Shown here piece by piece: positions 1 through 5,586 of a stretch of 12,107 bases of DNA (position 1 is its first letter; the number at the start of each line of letters is the position of its first letter). The position numbers and the translations under genes are program-made. The stretch spans positions 1-12,107 of the forward strand of contig CANKYC010000033.1 in NCBI GenBank assembly GCA_947487845.1. Reading direction: 5' to 3'. This DNA comes from Rickettsiales bacterium. GTDB taxonomy: Bacteria > Pseudomonadota > Alphaproteobacteria > Rickettsiales > UBA1997. Below the pieces are notes generated by a model, which had not been told where the DNA came from, did no database searches, and was given only the letters and a program-made list of their open reading frames with translations.

Positions 1-1
1 A

Positions 2-169
2 ACCCCATTTGCCATAGCTGCTGACATAGTTTTATTACCAATCACACTTCCTTTATTTGTTTACCAACAGGTTAAAGAATCCCAAACCCCTCATTTTTGC
101 CAAGGCGAATTTTGTGGTTATGATAAACTAAAATCAGATAATAGTTCGAAAAAAAAGAGTAATTTTTGA
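2..169 (+). CDS. C-terminal fragment of an unrecognised small protein (faint YceK/DUF1375-like motif)
   Basis: An open frame enters from the left edge and ends at TGA 167-169, giving 55 residues of a C-terminus. It opens with a hydrophobic stretch (TPFAIAADIVLLPITLPLFV) and ends in a polar Lys/Ser-rich tail containing two cysteines (CQGEFC). The D-x-x-L-L-P-x-T/D-L pattern recalls the C-terminal motif of small YceK/YidQ-type lipoproteins, where a 'DLPFSxxxDTLLLPxD' segment is conserved. This is pattern memory only, and the family assignment is weak because the N-terminus, where a lipobox would lie, is outside the window. Codon use matches the neighbouring AT-rich genes and the frame stays open to the edge, so it is probably a real gene end. 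It converges with lptB, 49 bp away. Confidence 0.45.
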   Translation, partial: TPFAIAADIVLLPITLPLFVYQQVKESQTPHFCQGEFCGYDKLKSDNSSKKKSNF

Positions 170-192
170 GATCGCAAGTTAGCGTCTCGAAG
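164..192 (-). terminator. Candidate hairpin between convergent gene ends
   Basis: GAGA-t-CGC (168-175) pairs with GCGTCTC (182-188) around a 6-nt loop and one bulged T. The stem can extend outward by A-T and G-T pairs to 164-192. It overlaps the stop codon of the left-edge gene and lies just downstream of lptB. On the minus strand a T-rich run (about 151-158) follows only after a short gap, so this is an imperfect intrinsic terminator at best. On the plus strand no T-run follows. Confidence 0.28.
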
Positions 193-218
193 GCTTAATA
201 AAGCGCTTTGCTCGATAT

Positions 219-947
219 TTAAATCCTAAAATCTTCTCCCAAATAAACTTTCCGCACTTGCTCATTTTCAACAATCGCGTCTTTTGAACCGGAAGTTAAA
301 ATCATTCCATCATAAACAATATAAGCGCGATCAACTATTGATAAGGTTTCACGCACATTATGATCGGTAATTAAAACGCCAATTCCACGATTTTTTAAAT
401 GTCCAACCATCACGCGAATGTCATTAACCGCAATTGGATCAACACCGGCGAAAGGTTCGTCAAGCAAGATGAAAGAAGGATTTGTCGCCAAAGCACGCGC
501 AATTTCCACCCTTCTTCTTTCGCCACCCGAAAGTGCCAGAGCGTGTGATTTACGAATGTGAGTAATTGAAAATTCTTCTAATAATTCTTCCAATTTCTGG
601 CGACGTTTTTTCTCGTTATTTTCGGTAATTTGCAAAATGGAATAAATATTATCTTCAACATTCATGCCGCGAAAAATCGAAGCTTCTTGCGGCAAATATC
701 CAATACCAAGGCGCGCGCGCTGATACATTGGCATTTTAGTAATATCAAGTTGATCGATAAAAATATTTCCCGATCCCACTTCGATCAAACCAACAATCAT
801 GTAAAAACAGGTAGTTTTTCCAGCACCATTTGGGCCTAAAAGCCCAACAACTTCGCCCTGCGCAATGTCCAGACTAATGTCGCGAATCACCACTTTTTTA
901 CCGTATGATTTGCTTAAATTTTTAGCGCTTAAAGTTGTCTTGCTCAT
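219..947 (-). CDS. lptB: LPS export ABC transporter ATPase LptB
   Basis: This is the cytoplasmic ATPase of the LptB2FGC complex, which extracts LPS from the inner membrane and pushes it along the LptA bridge. At 242 aa it has the usual full length. Visible motifs are Walker A GPNGAGKT (residues 38-45), Q-loop Gln87 in the LptB-typical YLPQEASIFRGM, signature LSGGERRRVEIARAL (139-153), Walker B ILLDEPFAGVDP (160-171) and switch His196 in TDHNVRETL. The PQEASIFR and 'GGERRRVEIARALA' strings separate LptB from LivF/LivG and other ABC ATPases. The ATG at 947 lies inside the 3' end of lptA (26-bp overlap), so the two are probably translationally coupled. The upstream sequence is A-rich without a Shine-Dalgarno. 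LptF/G and LptC are not in the window. Confidence 0.95.
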   Translation of the reverse strand: MSKTTLSAKNLSKSYGKKVVIRDISLDIAQGEVVGLLGPNGAGKTTCFYMIVGLIEVGSGNIFIDQLDITKMPMYQRARLGIGYLPQEASIFRGMNVEDNIYSILQITENNEKKRRQKLEELLEEFSITHIRKSHALALSGGERRRVEIARALATNPSFILLDEPFAGVDPIAVNDIRVMVGHLKNRGIGVLITDHNVRETLSIVDRAYIVYDGMILTSGSKDAIVENEQVRKVYLGEDFRI

Positions 948-1536
948 TTTTTTCTTTTTTTGATTTTTTCATTTCTTTTTTGCGATCAGGGAAATCATCG
1001 CCAATTACAACTACAACTCGCTTATCGCCACCATTTCCGGTGATTGAAGTTTCATCTTTTTGACCGACAAATTTACCTTTTTTAGTAACCAAATCATAAA
1101 TGAATTTATTGCCGCTGGCAATTGAAGTGCCGTTATTCACGATCACGTTTTTTTCTAAAACAAAAATATTTTTAGATGGTTCGTAATAGCCATTGTCGCC
1201 GCTTGCGACAAAATCTTCGCTAAAAATTTTGACATTATCTTGGGCGATAATTTTTTTTATCGAAGATTTTTGGCCATTGGCTTGCGACTTTTCTTCATAA
1301 AGCACAGTCATTTTATTGGCCAGCAAACTGCTATCATCTTTTTCAACAGTTACATTGTTGATAAAGTTAATAACTTGAGATTTTCTCTTGATGTCGATTA
1401 TGTCAGATCTTATTCTGGTTGGCGTTTCAGGCTTAGATTTAGTCGCCGCTTGCGCAGATGCGACATCCACAAAAAACAAAATTTCACAAAGAATTATGAA
1501 AAAACTAGATCTGAAATTTAATTGGAAACGTTTCAC
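922..1536 (-). CDS. lptA: LptA/OstA-family periplasmic LPS transport protein
   Basis: This is a periplasmic beta-jellyroll protein expected to form the LPS bridge from LptC to LptD. The frame stays open to an ATG at 1605, but I prefer the GTG at 1536. It gives a 204-aa precursor beginning MKRFQLNF, with a positive start, a hydrophobic core (FFIILCEILFFV) and an Ala-x-Ala cleavage site (VASAQA, around residues 25-30); the longer start would bury this signal peptide 23 residues in. The mature part has the OstA pattern of repeated short strands, such as 'VTVEKDDSSLLANKM', 'AQDNVKIFSEDFVASGDNG' and 'GNKFIYDLVTKKGKFVG'. The C-terminus is an unusual Lys/Glu-rich tail ('KKEMKKSKKEKNEQDNFKR'), part of which overlaps lptB. 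LptC is also OstA-like, but lptB follows directly, as lptA-lptB does in many proteobacteria. No lptC lies upstream; instead a divergent gene does. Confidence 0.82.
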   Translation of the reverse strand: MKRFQLNFRSSFFIILCEILFFVDVASAQAATKSKPETPTRIRSDIIDIKRKSQVINFINNVTVEKDDSSLLANKMTVLYEEKSQANGQKSSIKKIIAQDNVKIFSEDFVASGDNGYYEPSKNIFVLEKNVIVNNGTSIASGNKFIYDLVTKKGKFVGQKDETSITGNGGDKRVVVVIGDDFPDRKKEMKKSKKEKNEQDNFKR

Positions 1537-2014
1537 TTTTGTTATTTTTGCTTGCGTTACAGTAATTTTTGTAATCTTGCGAACACCACAAAACATTGAT
1601 GCCAAGGAGATTCTCGAATTTAACCGCGATCTTAAAAACTACAACGCCAAATTACAGGTTTTCGATTCCAACAACAAAGAAATCACCCAATTTTCAATCG
1701 CAATCGCCGATTCTGATGAAAAAAAAATGTATGGCTTAATGAATTTGGACCATTTGCAAGAAGATTGCGGGATGCTTTTTCCTTTTTATAAAAGCCAAGT
1801 AATTGTGATGTGGATGAAAAACACCCGTATTGCGCTCGACATGCTTTTCATCGATAAAAATAACGAAATCGCCACAATTGTAACCAATACCAAACCTTAT
1901 TCGCTCGATATAATTTCTTCCGAAAAAGAGGTCAAAAAAGTTTTAGAAATTAATGCCGGTTTAGTAAAAAAATTCGGTATAAAAGTTGGGCAGAAAATTA
2001 AAATTTCTAGTTAA
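1496..2014 (+). CDS. DUF192 family protein with N-terminal signal or membrane anchor
   Basis: The 172-aa protein has a basic start (MKKLDLKFNWKR), a hydrophobic segment at about residues 13-28 (FTFVIFACVTVIFVIL) and then a DUF192 domain to the end. Family hallmarks are MYGLMNLDHL, CGMLFPF, VMWMKNTRIALDMLFID and 'VLEINAGLVKKFGIKVGQKI'. DUF192 proteins are small, usually exported or periplasmic beta proteins of unknown biochemical role. The frame is open from 1388, but only the ATG at 1496 puts a normal export signal at the N-terminus, so I place the start there. That start lies within the 5' end of the divergent lptA. The stop TAA is followed without a gap by the hisD ATG (TAAATG, 2012-2017), which points to co-transcription and coupled translation. 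Confidence 0.85.
   Translation: MKKLDLKFNWKRFTFVIFACVTVIFVILRTPQNIDAKEILEFNRDLKNYNAKLQVFDSNNKEITQFSIAIADSDEKKMYGLMNLDHLQEDCGMLFPFYKSQVIVMWMKNTRIALDMLFIDKNNEIATIVTNTKPYSLDIISSEKEVKKVLEINAGLVKKFGIKVGQKIKISS
1525..1534. promoter_or_regulatory. 10-bp palindrome in the overlapping 5' ends of lptA and the DUF192 gene
   Basis: GAAACGTTTC is a perfect palindrome inside the roughly 41-bp stretch shared by the two divergent coding starts. Because it is palindromic it encodes Lys-Arg-Phe on both strands (WKRFT on +, VKRFQ on -). Its position could suit an operator acting on both genes, but it is short and could equally be chance. No paired -35/-10 boxes stand out nearby. Confidence 0.25.
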
Positions 2015-3322
2015 ATGAAAATTTTTTTAGTTGAAAAAAAAATCACCAATAATCTTGCTGGCCTTGAAAAATCAAGCTTCTACAAGTTTTTAACCAAGGC
2101 GCAAGATTCTGATAAAGATATTAGCAAAATCGTAAGTGAAATTATTTTAGAAGTTAAAAAAAGCGGCGACAAAGCTTTGGTTTCTTACTCCAATAAATTC
2201 GACAAAACTTCTTACAAAAAAGCTGAAGATTTTTTAGTTACGCCGCAAGAAATTGCTGCCGCTGAAAAAACGCTAAATAAAGATGTAAAAGCAGCTTTAA
2301 AAACTGCTTATAAGCGCATTGAAAATTATCACAAAAAACAGCTGCCAAAAGATTTTAATTTTACCGATGAAACCGGCGTGCGCCTTGGAAACATCTGGCG
2401 CGCCATTAGTTCAATTGGCGTTTATACTCCGGGTGGAAGCGCTTCTTATCCCAGTTCAGTTTTAATGTCGGCGGTTCCAGCAATTGTTGCGGGCGTTGAA
2501 GAAATCACAATGTGCGCACCAGCAAGTTCGGGTAAAATTAATCCAGCAGTTTTATTTGCGGCAAAACTTTGCGGCATTAAAAAAATCTATAAAATCGGCG
2601 GCGCGCAAGCAGTTGCGGCTTTGACTTATGGAACAAAAACCATTTCTAAAGTTGATAAAATTGTTGGTCCGGGAAATTCATTTGTTGCCACCGCCAAAAA
2701 AATTGTTTTCGGTGATGTTGGAATTGACATGATCGCCGGCCCAACTGACGTAACAATCATTGCCGATAAAACCGCCCATTCCGATTGGATTGCAGCGGAT
2801 GCACTTTCGCAACTCGAACATGGGCCTGATTCTAAAGCATTTATAATTACTGATGATCAAAATTTTGCTTCAAGAATTTCAGCGGCAATTAATAGTTTAA
2901 AAGAGAGTTTACCGCGCAAAGAAATAATTGAAAAATCTTTGGAAAATTCGGCAATTTTTGTTGTGAAAAATCTGTCCGATGCAATTCACATCGCCAATTT
3001 TATTGCCCCCGAACATTTGGAAATCGCCACCAAAAACTGTGAAACTTTTGTGCCGAAAATTAAAAATGCTGGTGCGATTTTTTTAGGAAATTATTCGCCA
3101 GAAAGCATTGGCGATTATATGGCGGGACCAAGTCACACTTTACCTACTTCATCTTCGGCAAAATTTTCGAGCGGACTTTCAGTTTTTGATTTTTTAAAAA
3201 GAATTTCGCTGATTTCTTGCGATAAAAAATCTTTTGATAAACTTGCTAAAGCTACGTCAGTTCTGGCTGAATGCGAGGGTTTGCAAGCTCATAAATTGAG
3301 TGTTGATATTCGCAAAAAATAA
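2015..3322 (+). CDS. hisD: Histidinol dehydrogenase
   Basis: HisD catalyses the last two oxidations of histidine synthesis, L-histidinol to L-histidine, using two NAD+ and a zinc ion. At 435 aa it matches the family length. Key residues are present: zinc ligands Gln266 and His269 in SQLEHGPDS, Asp367 in GDYMAGPSHTLPT and His426 in 'CEGLQAHKLSV'; the catalytic Glu333-His334 pair is in FIAPEHLEIA. NAD-domain signatures IGVYTPGGSASYPSSVLM (134-151) and VGPGNSFVATAKK (217-229) are also intact. The ATG abuts the stop of the DUF192 gene with no ribosome site of its own. No other his genes are present, so this is a single pathway step placed apart from the rest. Confidence 0.97.
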   Translation: MKIFLVEKKITNNLAGLEKSSFYKFLTKAQDSDKDISKIVSEIILEVKKSGDKALVSYSNKFDKTSYKKAEDFLVTPQEIAAAEKTLNKDVKAALKTAYKRIENYHKKQLPKDFNFTDETGVRLGNIWRAISSIGVYTPGGSASYPSSVLMSAVPAIVAGVEEITMCAPASSGKINPAVLFAAKLCGIKKIYKIGGAQAVAALTYGTKTISKVDKIVGPGNSFVATAKKIVFGDVGIDMIAGPTDVTIIADKTAHSDWIAADALSQLEHGPDSKAFIITDDQNFASRISAAINSLKESLPRKEIIEKSLENSAIFVVKNLSDAIHIANFIAPEHLEIATKNCETFVPKIKNAGAIFLGNYSPESIGDYMAGPSHTLPTSSSAKFSSGLSVFDFLKRISLISCDKKSFDKLAKATSVLAECEGLQAHKLSVDIRKK

Positions 3323-3345
3323 AAATGTATTTTTTTTAACATCGC

Positions 3346-3379
3346 AAAACCCCCCAACCCCCCTTGACAGGGGGGCTTT
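3346..3379 (+). repeat. Left terminal inverted repeat (34 bp)
   Basis: The sequence reads AAAA-C6-AA-C6-TTGACA-G6-C-TTT and is the exact reverse complement of 3493-3526. The inner C6-TTGACA-G6 part also forms its own 6-bp hairpin with a 6-nt loop, followed by CTTTT, and could act as a weak terminator for hisD. Confidence 0.85.
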
Positions 3380-3494
3380 TAGACCGAACTCGGATTAAAC
3401 CCCCCCATTTGACAGGGGGGCTTTTAGACCGAACTCGGATTAACCCCCCCCCTTTTTTTTTGACAGGGGGGCTTTTAGACCGAGCTCGGATTAA
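3364..3494 (+). repeat. Three direct copies of a 35-bp unit
   Basis: The copies lie at 3364-3398, 3409-3443 and 3460-3494. Each starts TTGACA-G6-CTTTT and ends in GGATTAA. Copies 1 and 2 are identical; copy 3 differs by one base, turning CCGAACTCGG into the perfect palindrome CCGAGCTCGG (3480-3489). The spacers are C-rich and unequal: 10 nt (3399-3408) and 16 nt (3444-3459, C9 then T7). Each unit therefore contains a central near-palindrome, and its G6 run can pair with the neighbouring C run. Confidence 0.85.
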
Positions 3495-3526
3495 AGCCCC
3501 CCTGTCAAGGGGGGTTGGGGGGTTTT
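3493..3526 (-). repeat. Right terminal inverted repeat (34 bp)
   Basis: The sequence reads AAAG-C6-TGTCAA-G6-TT-G6-TTTT and is a perfect inverted copy of 3346-3379. It is followed by ACGGGGTTTTGG, which continues the G/T-rich pattern into the bamD leader. Confidence 0.85.
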
Positions 3527-3559
3527 ACGGGGTTTTGGTAAGATTCAAAAATAAAAATT

Positions 3560-4288
3560 ATGAAAAAATTTCTTTCCCTGCTTTTACTCGCATCATTCCT
3601 ATTTTCTTGCGCCGCCAATAAGGATGATGAAAAAACCAATGCTGAAATGGCTTACGCCAAAGCTCACAAACTTTTAAAATCAAAAAGTTACAGCGAAGCT
3701 GCTGAACAATTTGAGAAAATCGATGATGAATTTCCTTTTTCAAAATGGGCGATTAAAGGTCAAACCATGGCGGTTTATGCCCGATATAAGGATGAAAATT
3801 ACGCCAAGCTTTTGCCGGTAGTTGACGATTTCTTGCGCTTAAATCCAAATAGCGAATATGTGCCTTACATGATTTATATGAAAGGTTTAACTTACTATAA
3901 TCAGATTCCCGAAATCGATCGCGCTCAAGATAATACTCAACAAGCTTCGTTTATTTTCCGCGAATTAATCGCCAGATTTCCGGCCAGCGATTATGCTGCC
4001 GACGCTAGAGAAAAGCTTGATTTCGTTGATGAACATTTAGCTGGCGCCAAAATGTCAGTTGGGCGTTACCAAATTAAAAGCCTCAATTATGTTGGAGCGA
4101 TTGTCAGTTTTCGCGAAATAATTTCGCGCTATCGCCAAACCAATCAAGTGGCGGAGGCTTATTTTCGTTTGGCTGAAATTTATTATAAAATTGGTTTAAA
4201 AGTTGAAGGCAAAAAGGCTTATAAAAACTTAAAATTAGGCTATCCGCAAAGCGAGTGGCTTAAAATGGCCGACAAAAATGGATATTAA
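3560..4288 (+). CDS. bamD: Outer-membrane assembly lipoprotein BamD
   Basis: BamD is the essential lipoprotein of the BAM complex. It binds BamA and recognises incoming beta-barrel proteins at the inner face of the outer membrane. The 242-aa product begins with a lipoprotein signal (MKKFLSLLLLASFLFSC), with lipobox LFSC and acylated Cys17. After it come TPR-like helical repeats typical of BamD: YAKAHKLLKSKSYSEAAEQF, EFPFSKWA, YVPYMIYMKGLTYYNQ, then ARFPASDYAADAREKL and AEAYFRLAEIYYKIGL. Length and the 'DRAQDNTQQASFIFRELI' segment fit BamD rather than CpoB. The ATG at 3560 lies 33 bp after the inverted-repeat element, so its promoter probably lies in or next to that element. Its last 11 bp overlap the start of bioA. 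Confidence 0.93.
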   Translation: MKKFLSLLLLASFLFSCAANKDDEKTNAEMAYAKAHKLLKSKSYSEAAEQFEKIDDEFPFSKWAIKGQTMAVYARYKDENYAKLLPVVDDFLRLNPNSEYVPYMIYMKGLTYYNQIPEIDRAQDNTQQASFIFRELIARFPASDYAADAREKLDFVDEHLAGAKMSVGRYQIKSLNYVGAIVSFREIISRYRQTNQVAEAYFRLAEIYYKIGLKVEGKKAYKNLKLGYPQSEWLKMADKNGY

Positions 4289-5519
4289 ATTCGGGCAAAA
4301 ACATATTTGGCTGCCTTATACCCAAATGCAAAATCATTTGCCGCAGCTTGAAATTAAAAGCGCCAAAGCTTCCGAAATTTTCCTAAAAGATGGTCGCGTT
4401 TTAATCGACGGAATTGCCTCGTGGTGGAGCGCGGCGCATGGTTATAATCACCCTCACCTAATTAAAGAAATTTGCCGCCAAGCGAAAATTTTGCCGCATA
4501 TTATGATGGCGGGTTTTGCTAATGATGAAACTTACAAATTAGCGCATCGTCTTTGTCAATTTAGCAAAATGGATCGCGTATTTTTTTCTGATTCTGGTTC
4601 GGTAGCAATTGAAGTGGCGATGAAAATTTGTTGGCAGTTTCATATTAATCGCGGCGAAAATGCCAAAATAAAATTTATTTCTTTTAAAAATTCCTATCAC
4701 GGCGACACAACGGGCGCAATGTCTTTGGCTGATTTAAATTCGGGAATGCATCAGAAATTTGCAAAAATTCTACTTAAAAATTTCTCGCTCGATTTGCCGC
4801 AAAATGAAAATGACTTAAATAAATTCGAGCAATTTGTTAAAGAAAATAAAAATATTTTAGCCGGAATTTTTATTGAGCCTTTAATTCAATGCGCTGGCGG
4901 CATGGTTTTTCATGATGTCGAAATTTTGCGCCAAATTTTTAATATCGCCAAAAAACACCAAATTTTATTTATCGCCGATGAATGCGCCGTTGGTTTTTAT
5001 CGCACGGGCAAAAAATTTGCGCTCGATCACGCCAATATTAAACCCGATATTTTGGTTTTGGGAAAAGCTTTAACTGGCGGCGCTGTAACACTTGCGGCAA
5101 CTTTGGTTAATGAAGAAATTTTCAGCGCTTTTTTAAACGATTCGCTAAATTTTGCTTTAATGCACGGCCCGACTTTTATGGGAAATCCTTTGGCGGCAGC
5201 GGCGGCAAATGCGTCGCTCGATTTGTTTGAAAAAACTAATTACGAGAAAAAAGTTTTAAGCGATGAAAATTTTTTGCAAAAGGAACTTAAAAAATGCCGT
5301 AATTTAAAAAATGTTAAAGATGTTCGAGTTCTTGGCGCTGTAGGAGTTGTGGAAATTGATGGTGATTTTAATAAAATGATCGAGTTAAGAAAAAAATTCG
5401 TTGAAAAGGGAATTTTTTTACGACCTTTTGCCAATTGTATTTACGCAATGCCGGCGCTTAATATTAAGAAAAAGCAATTGCAAAAAATTACAGATGGAAT
5501 TTTAGAAGTTCTTTCTTGA
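4278..5519 (+). CDS. bioA: Adenosylmethionine-8-amino-7-oxononanoate aminotransferase
   Basis: BioA converts KAPA to DAPA in biotin synthesis, using S-adenosylmethionine as amino donor and PLP as cofactor. The 413-aa protein (a little shorter than the E. coli enzyme) shows HIWLPYTQM near the start, a hallmark of BioA over other class III aminotransferases. Also visible are active-site Trp49-Trp50 (SWWSAAHGYNHP), Tyr140 (SYHGD), Asp234 in ADECAVGFYRTG, the PLP lysine Lys263 in LGKALTGG, and the BioA-typical HGPTFMGNPLAAA. The 'DECAVGFYRTG' string departs from the common DEIATGFGRTG, but the key Asp is kept. The ATG lies inside the end of bamD (11-bp overlap, different frame), so translation is likely coupled. 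No bioB, bioF, bioD or bioC is present. Other class III transaminases are possible but less likely. Confidence 0.9.
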   Translation: MDIKFGQKHIWLPYTQMQNHLPQLEIKSAKASEIFLKDGRVLIDGIASWWSAAHGYNHPHLIKEICRQAKILPHIMMAGFANDETYKLAHRLCQFSKMDRVFFSDSGSVAIEVAMKICWQFHINRGENAKIKFISFKNSYHGDTTGAMSLADLNSGMHQKFAKILLKNFSLDLPQNENDLNKFEQFVKENKNILAGIFIEPLIQCAGGMVFHDVEILRQIFNIAKKHQILFIADECAVGFYRTGKKFALDHANIKPDILVLGKALTGGAVTLAATLVNEEIFSAFLNDSLNFALMHGPTFMGNPLAAAAANASLDLFEKTNYEKKVLSDENFLQKELKKCRNLKNVKDVRVLGAVGVVEIDGDFNKMIELRKKFVEKGIFLRPFANCIYAMPALNIKKKQLQKITDGILEVLS

Positions 5520-5586
5520 AATAAAATTAATTAGTTAACAGTGTAAAAACAGCTTCGCCAACTTTCAAAAAATTCATTTCCATTCA

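Larger units (their letters stand above)
3346..3526. mobile_element. MITE-like GC-rich element with 34-bp perfect terminal inverted repeats
   Basis: The 181-bp block between hisD and bamD is made almost wholly of C6-C9 and G6 runs in otherwise AT-rich DNA. It is bounded by perfect 34-bp inverted repeats (3346-3379 and 3493-3526) and holds three direct copies of a 35-bp unit. It carries no transposase and is small, which fits a non-autonomous miniature element or a REP/palindromic-repeat cluster. A plus-strand frame across it (about 3364-3621) merely translates the repeats (TGGLLDRTRI three times) and is not taken as a gene. I see no clear target-site duplication: the left flank ends in ..ATCGC and the right begins ACGGGG. 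The origin as a transposable element is inference; the repeat structure is directly visible. Confidence 0.6.

Noticed and set aside
200..209. Palindrome AAAGCGCTTT just downstream of lptB
   Set aside because: It is a 10-bp palindrome with no loop to form a useful hairpin and no known site nearby; likely chance.
630..839. Plus-strand open frame within lptB
   Set aside because: It is antisense to a fully supported lptB with intact motifs, and the product shows no domain or signal.
1388..1495. Upstream extension of the DUF192 gene to the first ATG at 1388
   Set aside because: The extra 36 residues would precede the export signal and lie antisense to mature LptA sequence; the ATG at 1496 gives a standard signal.
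1537..1605. Longer lptA start at the ATG at 1605
   Set aside because: It would place 23 unstructured residues before a clear signal peptide. The internal GTG at 1536 gives MKRF followed by a hydrophobic core and an Ala-x-Ala site.
3364..3400. TTGACA in each repeat unit read as a -35 promoter box
   Set aside because: At 16-18 nt downstream the sequence is GAACTCGG, with no TATAAT-like hexamer in any copy. The motif is explained as part of the terminal inverted repeat.
3346..3526. CRISPR array from three regularly placed repeats
   Set aside because: Spacers are only 10 and 16 nt of homopolymeric C/T, the repeats are not separated by unique sequence, and no cas genes are present.
3364..3621. 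Open frame of 85 codons across the repeat element, encoding TGGLLDRTRI three times
   Set aside because: It starts at a TTG inside the repeat, simply translates the repeat units, and runs in another frame into the start of bamD. Repeats with unequal spacers happen to keep the frame; there is no sign of a protein function.
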